This document shows positions 55,914 to 64,000 of a DNA stretch of 64,000 bases, one piece after another. This DNA comes from Comamonas sp. SCN 67-35 (GTDB lineage: Bacteria > Pseudomonadota > Gammaproteobacteria > Burkholderiales > Burkholderiaceae_C). A program made the translations under genes and the position numbers. The DNA lies in NCBI GenBank assembly GCA_001725255.1, contig MEFV01000015.1, positions 1-64,000 on the forward strand, in the 5' to 3' direction. Each line of letters opens with the position of its first letter. Position 1 is the first letter of the stretch. Under the pieces are notes generated by a model. That model searched no databases and was not told where the DNA came from. It saw only the letters and a list, made by a program, of their open reading frames with translations.

Positions 55914-56612
55914 ATGTTCACAGGCATCGTTCAAGCCGTGGCGGTCATTGCGGCGATCGACGACCGCACGGGCCTGCGCAGTTTCAGCATCGACTTTCCT
56001 CCGGGTTTTTGCGAAGGCCTGGCGATCGGCGCGAGCGTCGCGGTCGATGGCGTGTGCCTGACGGTCACGCGCATCGCCAGCCCCGTGCGCGCGAGTTTCG
56101 ACGTGATGCAGCAGAGCCTGGCGGTGACCACGCTGGGCCGTTATGCCGTCGGCACGCGGGTGAACGTGGAGCGCGCGGCCAGGGAGGGCGCGGAGATCGG
56201 CGGGCACCCACTCTCGGGCCATGTGGACTGCGTGGGCGAGCTCATCGCCGTGCGCGCGCAGGAGAACAACCTCGTCTGGCGCATCGCCGTGCCGCCATCG
56301 CACCGGCGCTACGTGTTCGCGCGCGGCTACATCGCGGTGCATGGCGCGAGCCTCACCATCGCCGAGTGCGACCGTGTGGCGGGCTGGTTCGAGGTCTGGC
56401 TGATCCCCGAGACGCGCCGCGCCACGGTGTTCGAAGGCAAGCGCGCGGGCGACGCGCTCAACATCGAAATCGAGCGCAGCACGCAGGTCATGGTCGATAC
56501 CGTGCGCGACGCCGTGGCCGAGCAGCTCGGGCCGCTCAAGCCGCTGCTCGACCAATGGCTGGCCGAGCATGGGCGCTCGCTCGATGAGCTGGCGCCCCAC
56601 GTGCCGCGCTGA
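55914..56612 (+). CDS. ribE: Riboflavin synthase, alpha subunit
   Basis: This enzyme dismutates two lumazine molecules into riboflavin. The 232-residue protein starts with the invariant MFTGIVQ and has two tandem lumazine-binding barrels: SVAVDGVCLTVTRI plus GGHPLSGHVDCVGE in the first, and YIAVHGASLTIAEC in the second. It is longer at the C-terminus than the usual 210-220 residues, ending LAEHGRSLDELAPHVPR. The remaining riboflavin genes (ribD, ribBA, ribH) are not adjacent. No FMN riboswitch is visible in the short upstream gap. Confidence 0.93.
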   Translation: MFTGIVQAVAVIAAIDDRTGLRSFSIDFPPGFCEGLAIGASVAVDGVCLTVTRIASPVRASFDVMQQSLAVTTLGRYAVGTRVNVERAAREGAEIGGHPLSGHVDCVGELIAVRAQENNLVWRIAVPPSHRRYVFARGYIAVHGASLTIAECDRVAGWFEVWLIPETRRATVFEGKRAGDALNIEIERSTQVMVDTVRDAVAEQLGPLKPLLDQWLAEHGRSLDELAPHVPR

Positions 56613-56647
56613 ACCCGCTTTCGCCGTAGGAGGCGCCCGCCTGATCC

Positions 56648-57115
56648 TCAGGGTTTGTCGTAGAAGCGCTTGAGGTAGCGGTCGCGAAAACTGTTGTGGC
56701 AGCCGTCGCAGCTTTGCTGCATGCGCTGCAAGGCGCTCGTGGCCGCGGCGGCGTCCTTTTTCTGCGCGGCCGCCTGCAGCTCGGTCGCGGCGGCCTTCAC
56801 CTGCACGTCGTGGTTGCGAAACGTCGGCGCATCGGTGAGCAGCCAGCCGAGGATGCGTACCTTTTCGGTGATGGGCGGCTCGGCATGGTGCGCCAGCCGG
56901 TCGGCGCGCGTGGCCAGCTCGGCCCAGTCCTGCTGCCTGAGCGCCGCGTTCGCGGCCAGCGTGTCGTGCTCCATCTGCTGCATCACGCCGCGCAGTGCCA
57001 TCGGCTCCGAGGCGCTTGCAGCCCATGCGCCGCCCGCGCCGAGCGCCATCGCCATCGCCAAACCGAACATCCTGCCGTGTGCCAAGCCGTGCATGCCGCC
57101 TCCGATGGCGCGCAT
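56648..57115 (-). CDS. Cytochrome c556/c'-like monoheme protein
   Basis: This 155-residue periplasmic protein has a signal peptide (MFGLAMAMALGAGGAWAASA) and one heme-binding CDGCH motif near the C-terminus (residues 136-140, in QQSCDGCHNSFRDRYLKRFY). The preceding part is helical (ALRGVMQQMEHDTLAANAAL; EKVRILGWLLTDA). C-terminal heme placement on a four-helix bundle is typical of cytochrome c'/c556. It lies 53 bases after a two-component kinase gene on the same strand. It could act as an electron carrier or gas-binding protein, and sequence alone does not decide. Confidence 0.85.
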   Translation of the reverse strand: MRAIGGGMHGLAHGRMFGLAMAMALGAGGAWAASASEPMALRGVMQQMEHDTLAANAALRQQDWAELATRADRLAHHAEPPITEKVRILGWLLTDAPTFRNHDVQVKAAATELQAAAQKKDAAAATSALQRMQQSCDGCHNSFRDRYLKRFYDKP

Positions 57116-57168
57116 GGTACGGCGCCGAGGCGTTTGCGCCGCCGCGAGAACCTGCGTTGCGACTGGTG

Positions 57169-58395
<1,227 letters not shown>

Positions 58396-58410
58396 GCGGT
58401 GCGATGCCTC

Positions 58411-59127
58411 TCAGTCCTGGTGCTTGGCGAAGACGTAGCCCACGCCGCGCACCGTGAGGATGCGCTTGGGGTTTTTCACGTCGGCCTCGATCGCCGCGCG
58501 GATGCGCCCCATGTGCACGTCGATCGAGCGGTCGAACGCCTCCAGCTCGCGGCCGCGCACCGCCTCCATGATCTGGTCGCGCGTGAGCACGCGGCCCGCG
58601 CGCTCGGCCAGCGTCACGAGCAGATCGAACTGGTAGGAGGTGAGATCGGCCGTCTGCCCGGCGACGCTCACAGTGCGTGCGTCGCGGTCGATCTCCAGGC
58701 TGCCGAAGCGCATCACATGGTTGGCCGTTTGCGCGCCGCCTTCGCGCCGGCGCAGGATGGCGCGGATGCGCGCCAGCAGCTCGCGCGGCTCGAAGGGCTT
58801 GGGCAGGTAGTCGTCGGCGCCCACCTCCAGGCCGATGACGCGGTCCATCGGATCGCCCTTGGCGGTGAGCATCAGCACCGGCACCCTGCCGGCCGCGCCC
58901 GGCAGCGCGCGCACGCGCCGGCACACCTCCAGGCCATCGATGTCGGGCAGCATCAGGTCGAGGATGACGAGATCGGGCAGCTGGCCGCCCTCGGGCGTCG
59001 TGAGCCGCGCCAGACCGGCCGCGGCGGTATCGACATGCTCGACCTGCAGCGCGGACTGGCCCAGGTACTGCACCACCATCTGCGCGAGACGGTGGTCGTC
59101 TTCGATCATCAACAACTGGGCGTTCAT
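58411..59127 (-). CDS. OmpR-family response regulator (RstA/CpxR-like)
   Basis: This 238-residue regulator has a receiver domain (LLMIEDDHRLAQ; Asp in LVILDLMLPDIDG; Thr in VLMLTAKG; Lys in DDYLPKPFEPRELLAR). A winged-helix output domain (about 130-235) ends in RTVRGVGYVFA-like ILTVRGVGYVFAKHQD. All the phosphorylation residues are present. It is first of the RR-HK pair and diverges from the SUMF1 lipoprotein gene across 68 bases, a natural place for autoregulation. Confidence 0.95.
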   Translation of the reverse strand: MNAQLLMIEDDHRLAQMVVQYLGQSALQVEHVDTAAAGLARLTTPEGGQLPDLVILDLMLPDIDGLEVCRRVRALPGAAGRVPVLMLTAKGDPMDRVIGLEVGADDYLPKPFEPRELLARIRAILRRREGGAQTANHVMRFGSLEIDRDARTVSVAGQTADLTSYQFDLLVTLAERAGRVLTRDQIMEAVRGRELEAFDRSIDVHMGRIRAAIEADVKNPKRILTVRGVGYVFAKHQD

Positions 59128-59195
59128 GGCGTTATCCTGCGGCCGGGCGGTCTCGCCGCGTTGAAGCCAGTGTAAAGCGGAGGTAAAACGTCACC

Positions 59196-60269
59196 ATGCA
59201 TTCGATAGCTGCACGCGCTTTCCTGGCAAGGGCCGGGGCACGCTTTGGCTTGGAAGTCTGGATGTCTGTCGCCACGGCCGTGCTGGTGCTGGGCGGCTGC
59301 GCGTCGCGCGCTCCCGAGCCCGCGGATGCCGGAGCGTTCACGAACACACTGGGGATGCGCATGCTCCGCGTTCCGGCGGGCGAGTTCCTCATGGGCAGCA
59401 GCGAGCCGCCACAGGTGCTGGCCGGGGTCTATCCGCATGCCGAGGCCCGGCGCCTGACGGACCTGCGTGACGAGGCGCCGGTGCATCGCGTGCGCATCAC
59501 GCACGCGTTCTGGATGGGCGCGACCGAAGTGACCGTGGGGCAGTTCCGCCGCTTCCTTGAGCGCTCGGGCTACGTACCCGAATCGGTGCGCGACGGCACC
59601 GGCGGCTATGGCTACAACCCGGCGTACGACCCGGCGCGCACTGTGCGCCACGACGCGTTCGAGGGGCGCGATCCGCGCTACTCGTGGCAGACCCCCGGCT
59701 TTGCGCAGACCGACGAGCACCCCGTGGTCAACGTCACCTGGAACGACGCCGTGGCCATGGCGCGCTGGCTCTCCGAGCGCGAAGGCGCCGTCTACCGCCT
59801 GCCGACCGAGGCCGAGTGGGAATACGCCGCCCGCGCCGGCACGCGCACGCGCTACCCGGCCGGGGACGATCCGGCGGTGCTGCTCAAAAGCGCCAACACC
59901 TTTGCGCAGGAGACGGCCCGCCTGTGGCCGCAGTGGCAGGACGAAGCCGCGCCGGGCCGCGACGGCCACGTCTTCACCGCGCCGGTCGCGCGCTTCGCGC
60001 CCAACGCCTTCGGCTTGTACGACATGATCGGCAACGCGTGGGAGTGGTGCTCGGACTGGTATGGCGAGGACTACTACGCGCATTCCCCCGTGAACGATCC
60101 CCAGGGCCCGCACGACGGCCAGGTGCATGTGCGCCGCGGCGGCTCGTGGCACACGTGGCCGCTGTACGCGCGGGTGGCATTCCGCAACTGGAACACGTCG
60201 GGCACACGCTACGTGCTGGTGGGTTTTCGGCTGGTGCGCGAGATGCCTCGCGAGGCGCCAGCGCGCTGA
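59196..60269 (+). CDS. SUMF1/FGE-domain lipoprotein without the catalytic cysteines
   Basis: This 357-residue protein has a lipoprotein-type signal (MSVATAVLVLGGC, lipobox Cys at about residue 35) and a formylglycine-generating-enzyme-type domain (about 50-350). The fold markers are clear: MRMLRVPAGEFLMGSSEP, VNVTWNDAVAMARWLSER, YRLPTEAEWEYAARAGT, NAFGLYDMIGNAWEWCSDWY, and VRRGGSWHTWPLYARVAFRN. True FGE has two cysteines after RGGSW, and here that stretch has none, so sulfatase activation is unlikely. It is probably a structural or binding member of the fold in the periplasm or outer membrane. It diverges from the response-regulator gene. Confidence 0.88.
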   Translation: MHSIAARAFLARAGARFGLEVWMSVATAVLVLGGCASRAPEPADAGAFTNTLGMRMLRVPAGEFLMGSSEPPQVLAGVYPHAEARRLTDLRDEAPVHRVRITHAFWMGATEVTVGQFRRFLERSGYVPESVRDGTGGYGYNPAYDPARTVRHDAFEGRDPRYSWQTPGFAQTDEHPVVNVTWNDAVAMARWLSEREGAVYRLPTEAEWEYAARAGTRTRYPAGDDPAVLLKSANTFAQETARLWPQWQDEAAPGRDGHVFTAPVARFAPNAFGLYDMIGNAWEWCSDWYGEDYYAHSPVNDPQGPHDGQVHVRRGGSWHTWPLYARVAFRNWNTSGTRYVLVGFRLVREMPREAPAR

Positions 60270-60271
60270 GT

Positions 60272-61450
60272 TCAGCCGCGTTGTGCCTCGGGCGCGGGGC
60301 TGTCGGTCAGCGGCGTATCGTGCGCCAGCACCACGCAGTTGCGCCCCTGGTGCTTGGCGCGGTAGAGCGCATCGTCGCTGCGCTTGAGCAGGTCCTCGCA
60401 GGGCTCGTCGGCGCGCAGCATGGCCGCGCCGATGGACACCGTGATGCGCAGTGACCCGCCGCCCTCCAGCGCCAGCGCCATGGCTGCGACGGCCTCGCGC
60501 AGGCGTTCGAGCAGGCGCGTGCCCTGCCCGGGCGTGGTGCCCACCAGCATCAGCAGGAACTCTTCGCCGCCCCAGCGCGCGAGCACGTCGGTGGCGCGGA
60601 TGCAGCCCTGCGCGGTGGCGCAAAAAGCTTGGAGCACCGCGTCGCCGACAGCATGCCCGTGCGTGTCGTTGACGCGCTTGAAGTCGTCGAGGTCGAGCTG
60701 GGCGAGCAACAGCGGCCGTTCGCTGCGCTGCGCGTTCAGGCACGCCAGGCGCATGGCTTCCTGCATGTAGCGGCGGTTGGGCAGGCCGGTGAGCTCGTCG
60801 CGCGTGGCCAGGCCCCGGATGTGATGCACGGCCTCGGCCAGTTCGCGGCGCTGGGTCTTGAGCTGCTGGCGCATCGCGCGGATGCGCAGCGCGAGCACCG
60901 TGCTGGCCACCAGCACGACGACGACCACGATCATGTAGACCGTGGCCAGGGCCGGAGCGGGCGCGTCCGGCGTGCCCCACTGGGTGACGGCACCGGCCAC
61001 GGCATACAGCCCCAGGCTGTAGACCAGCAAGCCCTTGATCTGCCGCACGGACAGGCCGAAGACGCAAAACACCATGGCGAGCGAGAGCAGCGGCGGCACG
61101 ATGCCGCGCGCCTCTCCGGCGATCACGTAGGCGGCGGCGTTGCAGGTGAGCGCCGCGCCGATCTGCACGATCGTGAAGGCCGTGTCGCGCCACTGGCGCG
61201 TGTGGCCGCTGCGAATGAGCGCGAAACAGCCCACCATCCACGCGCCCGTCGCCAGCGCCCACCCGTGCACGGGCGCGGGCCGGGCCAGGCCGGCCGCCGC
61301 CACCCATTCCATGACCATGATGCTCGTGGCCATGATCAGCAGGGCCAGCACCGTCATCGTCAGAGGTCGGTGCAACCGCGCATCGCTGCCCAGCAGCGTG
61401 CGCACCAGATCGTCAGCGAGATTCGGGGGCCCCAGGGGCATGGCCTGCAT
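60272..61450 (-). CDS. Diguanylate cyclase with multi-pass membrane sensor region
   Basis: This 392-residue protein has about six N-terminal membrane helices (for example MTVLALLIMATSIMVMEWVA and VYMIVVVVVLVASTVLAL), a coiled linker (RAMRQQLKTQRRELAEAVHH), and a GGDEF domain. That domain contains DELTGLPNRRYM, LDDFKRVNDTHGHAVGD and LARWGGEEFLLML, with the inhibitory I-site RATD five residues before GGEEF. The ATG at 61450 is used because a longer frame runs into the end of the AmpG gene. Only 2 bases separate its stop from that of the convergent SUMF1 gene. Confidence 0.9.
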   Translation of the reverse strand: MQAMPLGPPNLADDLVRTLLGSDARLHRPLTMTVLALLIMATSIMVMEWVAAAGLARPAPVHGWALATGAWMVGCFALIRSGHTRQWRDTAFTIVQIGAALTCNAAAYVIAGEARGIVPPLLSLAMVFCVFGLSVRQIKGLLVYSLGLYAVAGAVTQWGTPDAPAPALATVYMIVVVVVLVASTVLALRIRAMRQQLKTQRRELAEAVHHIRGLATRDELTGLPNRRYMQEAMRLACLNAQRSERPLLLAQLDLDDFKRVNDTHGHAVGDAVLQAFCATAQGCIRATDVLARWGGEEFLLMLVGTTPGQGTRLLERLREAVAAMALALEGGGSLRITVSIGAAMLRADEPCEDLLKRSDDALYRAKHQGRNCVVLAHDTPLTDSPAPEAQRG

Positions 61451-61535
61451 CGTCTCCGAGGCTTGTTCTTGTGCAATGGCCGGGTAATGTAGGCGTTTGA
61501 CGACGTTTTGGAAAGTAGTCAGGCTCTGGTAAGTT

Positions 61536-62879
61536 TTATTTCCTGACGGTTTTCTGTGCTCTGGACGCCAGCGCCACCAGCAGCAGCACCGGCAGGCCCA
61601 GCAGCGCGGTGCCGATGAAAAACAGCGGATACCCGTTCGCATCGACGAAGGCGCCGGAAAACCCCGCGATCCATTTGGGCAGCAGCAGCATCATCGAGCT
61701 GAACAGCGCGTACTGCGTGGCCGAGTAGCGCACGTTGGTCAGGCTGGACAGGTAGGCGATGAACGCCGCCGAGGCGATGCCGCCCGAGAGGTTGTCGGCC
61801 GAGATCACGCCCACGAGCCCGTGAAAATCGTGCCCGCGCGTGGCCAGCCAGGCGAACAGCAGGTTGCTCGCGGCCGAGAGCACCGCGCCCAGCATCAGCA
61901 CGCGCATCACGCCCAGGCGCATCGAGAGCACGCCGCCGATGAAGGTGCCCGCCAGCGTCATCACCACGCCGAAGATCTTGGTGATGGCCGCCACCTCGTC
62001 CTTGGTGTAGCCCATGTCCACGTAGAACGGGTTGGCCATGATGCCCATCACCACGTCGCTGATGCGGTAGATGGCGATCAGCGAGAGGATCAGCGCCGCC
62101 TGCCAGCGGTAGCGCGTGATGAAGTCGGCAAACGGCTCGACCACCGCGCCCCTGAGCCATTGCATGGCATTCTTCGCGGGCGGCATCGGCCGCGGGTCGG
62201 GCTCGGGCGAGAGCAGCACGGTGATCGTGCCCACCAGCATCGACACCGCCATCACGAGGTAGGCCGCGCGCCAGGCCTGCAGCTGGTAGCCCTCGACGCC
62301 CGCCACCTCCATGCGTGCGGCGACCCACAGCACGCCCGCGCCGGCCCAGATCATCGCCAGGCGATAGCCCGTCTGGTAGGTGGCCGCCAGCGCCGCCTGG
62401 CGGTCGACGTCGGCCGATTCGATGCGAAACGCGTCCAGCGCGATGTCCTGCGTGGCCGAGCCGAAGGCCGCGAGCAGCGCGAACCACACCATGGGCCCGA
62501 GCGCATCGCGCGGGTCCACCAGCGCCATGCCGACGAGCCCGGCAATCACCATGCCCTGCGCCAGCAGCAGCCAGCTGCGCCGCCTGCCGAGCAGCCGCGT
62601 GGCGACGGGCAGCGGCAGGCGATCGACCAGCGGCGACCAGACCCATTTGAAGGCGTAGGCCAGCCCCACCCACGAGAGGTAACCGATGGTGGTGCGGTCG
62701 ATGCCCGCCTCGCGCAGCCTGAAGGAGAGCGTGCCCAGCACCAGCAAGAGCGGCAGCCCGGCGGCAAAACCGAGCGTGAGCATGCGCAGGCTGGCGGGCT
62801 CCAGATAGACGCGCCAGGCGGCCATCCAGCTGCGGCGTCCGCGCGCTTGGGGCTCGGTGGAGGGAGTGTGGTCGGACAT
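61536..62879 (-). CDS. ampG: AmpG-family muropeptide permease (MFS)
   Basis: This 447-residue inner-membrane transporter of the AmpG type imports anhydromuropeptides released from the cell wall. About 12 helices are visible. Family signatures are LGFAAGLPLLLVLGTLSFRLREAGID near the start (core AAGLPLLL and LREAGI), ATQDIALDAFRIE in the fourth helix region, and ADNLSGGIASAAFIAYLSSLTN. The ATG at 62879 (MSDHTPSTE) was preferred to a frame nine codons longer. With amgK at 53107, it suggests that cell-wall recycling is active in this organism. Confidence 0.9.
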   Translation of the reverse strand: MSDHTPSTEPQARGRRSWMAAWRVYLEPASLRMLTLGFAAGLPLLLVLGTLSFRLREAGIDRTTIGYLSWVGLAYAFKWVWSPLVDRLPLPVATRLLGRRRSWLLLAQGMVIAGLVGMALVDPRDALGPMVWFALLAAFGSATQDIALDAFRIESADVDRQAALAATYQTGYRLAMIWAGAGVLWVAARMEVAGVEGYQLQAWRAAYLVMAVSMLVGTITVLLSPEPDPRPMPPAKNAMQWLRGAVVEPFADFITRYRWQAALILSLIAIYRISDVVMGIMANPFYVDMGYTKDEVAAITKIFGVVMTLAGTFIGGVLSMRLGVMRVLMLGAVLSAASNLLFAWLATRGHDFHGLVGVISADNLSGGIASAAFIAYLSSLTNVRYSATQYALFSSMMLLLPKWIAGFSGAFVDANGYPLFFIGTALLGLPVLLLVALASRAQKTVRK

Positions 62880-62959
62880 GGATGTGCAGGAGCGCGGGCG
62901 GCCCATTATCCGAAAGCCCCGGCCCCGGTCCGCCGTGGCGTGCCCGCGCCGGGTCTCGC

Positions 62960-64000
62960 TCAGGGGTGGATGGAGCGCTTGTAGCGGCGGATCAGGCGCT
63001 CGGCCTCCTGCGGGTCCAGATAGGCCGAGGCGGCGCCGAGCGGTCCGGTCTTCTGCAGCGCCTGCGCGTCCTGCTGCAGCGGGAGCGCGGGGCAGTCGGT
63101 CTGCCGCTCTCCCAGGCTTTCGCCCAGCAGGTAGCGCGTGGCTGCCAGATCCACGCAGTCGTCCATGTAGGGGAACAGCCCGTGGTGGTATTCCCCGGGA
63201 ACGTAGATCAGTTGCGCCCTGGGCAGCAGGGCGAACATGCGCATCGCGCCGGGGGCGGGCGTGGCGCCATCGTATTCGTCCTGGATCAAGAGGATGGGCA
63301 GCTCCTGCAGGCGTTCAATGGCCGGCTTTTGCACGCTGGGCCTGTTCCAGAACATGCAGACGTCGTCGAGCAGCACGCCGGCGAACAGCGGGGCGCTCAG
63401 CACGCCCTGCTCATAGCGGCTGCGCCAGCGGGACGGGTCGGTGTCGGAGACATCATCGTTGCACGACACCGTCCAGAAACCTTCCCGGCCCGTGTAGCTC
63501 TCGGGCTTTGCGGGTGAGAGCCCGAGGTGTCCCGACCCTTCCCACAGGGCGGAGACCTGGGTTTGCACCAGCGCGTTGGCCGTGGAGGGGCCGGGCACGA
63601 AGTCCTTGTTTTCGACCGCCTGCTCGATGGCCTGCTCGACGGCCTGCACGATGGCCTCGTTGCGCTGTGCCTCCGGCACCCCCGCCCGCGCGGTCTGGGC
63701 CGCCCCGAGGGCCGCATCCAGCCACGTGCCCGCCTTGATCGAGGCCACGTACCTGTCGCTGTCGCCGCGGTCGTAGATGGCGCCGCCGAGAAGGCCGAGC
63801 GCGTTGCGGATGCGCAAGTCGAGCTGGGCTATGCGTGCCTGCACGCCCGCCGCGCTGGTGCCGAGCCCGAAATAGCCGTCATGGCGCGCGGCGTAAGGCA
63901 GCAGGAGGTCCGTGTGCGCCGCCTGGCGCGCGCGCGGCAGGTCGAACAGGCGCGTTTCCATCGTATCCGACAGCGGCCAGACGCTGTCGAGCATCAAGCG
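62960..64000 (-). CDS. Alpha/beta hydrolase with TAP-like C-terminal domain (partial)
   Basis: The gene is cut by the right edge, and at least 346 C-terminal residues are present. The visible part resembles the tripeptidyl-aminopeptidase (S33, TAP-like) family. A helical lid region (about 1-170 of the visible part) comes first. The C-terminal domain has FWTVSCNDDVSDTD, VCMFWNRPSVQKPA, the catalytic Asp in ILLIQDEYDGATPAPGAMR, and the His in YVPGEYHHGLFPYM. The Ser nucleophile must lie beyond position 64000. Such enzymes are usually exported exopeptidases or esterases, but the signal region is outside the window. Confidence 0.85.
   Translation of the reverse strand, partial: RLMLDSVWPLSDTMETRLFDLPRARQAAHTDLLLPYAARHDGYFGLGTSAAGVQARIAQLDLRIRNALGLLGGAIYDRGDSDRYVASIKAGTWLDAALGAAQTARAGVPEAQRNEAIVQAVEQAIEQAVENKDFVPGPSTANALVQTQVSALWEGSGHLGLSPAKPESYTGREGFWTVSCNDDVSDTDPSRWRSRYEQGVLSAPLFAGVLLDDVCMFWNRPSVQKPAIERLQELPILLIQDEYDGATPAPGAMRMFALLPRAQLIYVPGEYHHGLFPYMDDCVDLAATRYLLGESLGERQTDCPALPLQQDAQALQKTGPLGAASAYLDPQEAERLIRRYKRSIHP

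Noticed and set aside
59196..60269. Annotation as a sulfatase-activating formylglycine-generating enzyme
   Set aside because: The two required cysteines after the RGGSW motif are absent, so only the fold is claimed.

Overview
The window looks like chromosomal DNA of a betaproteobacterium of the Comamonadaceae (Acidovorax / Alicycliphilus / Diaphorobacter type). It is GC-rich, with strong GC3 bias. Its gene blocks are typical of the group: kdsD-kdsC-lptC, lptD-surA-ksgA, a methionine synthase split into two genes, an S-adenosylhomocysteine (SAH) riboswitch, and a hairpin-forming intergenic repeat present in at least six copies. The family assignment is an inference from gene content and repeat style, not from a marker-gene comparison.

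Left end (1-6.5 kb): accessory DNA. A type I restriction-modification module (hsdS, hsdM and a small XRE regulator with two matching operator palindromes) lies beside a tyrosine recombinase of the island type and an STY4528-like island replication protein. Both are hallmarks of SPI-7/PFGI-1-type integrative elements. hsdR is not in view.

6.5-30.5 kb: core genome. It holds a cyclic-nucleotide-binding protein, apt, the Kdo/LPS genes kdsD-kdsC-lptC, a glycine-rich RNA-binding protein, recQ, the homocysteine-methyltransferase half of MetH, a TetR regulator facing five small VOC/SRPBCC/DHFR-type genes, argC, sucCD, and a PP2C-FHA-metallohydrolase signalling trio. The cobalamin half of MetH follows, under a SAH riboswitch whose switching helix can be read directly. 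A lipoprotein and dinG with a LexA box close the region.

30.8-36.5 kb: a complete type II-C CRISPR-Cas locus. It has twelve 36-nt repeats at an exact 66-bp period, then cas2, cas1 and cas9 reading back toward the array. A divergent tracrRNA beyond cas9 has a readable anti-repeat, a promoter overlapping the cas9 translation start region, and a terminator. A perfect 18-bp hairpin is fused to the outermost repeat.

36.7-64 kb: core genome again. It includes a two-component system facing an ABC importer, a ferredoxin, a class III aminotransferase, two diguanylate cyclases, maeB, and a secreted barnase-like RNase with a barstar-like inhibitor. These are followed by ksgA-surA-lptD, amgK, rsmE, a lysophospholipase-like hydrolase, riboflavin synthase, a cytochrome c556-like protein, a second two-component system, a SUMF1-domain lipoprotein, an AmpG-type permease and the end of a TAP-like hydrolase cut by the window edge.

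The most informative elements are the SAH riboswitch expression platform, the divergent tracrRNA/cas9 arrangement with the array-capping hairpin, the paired operators of the restriction regulator, and the dispersed repeat, which supplies coding or start-site sequence to neighbouring genes.
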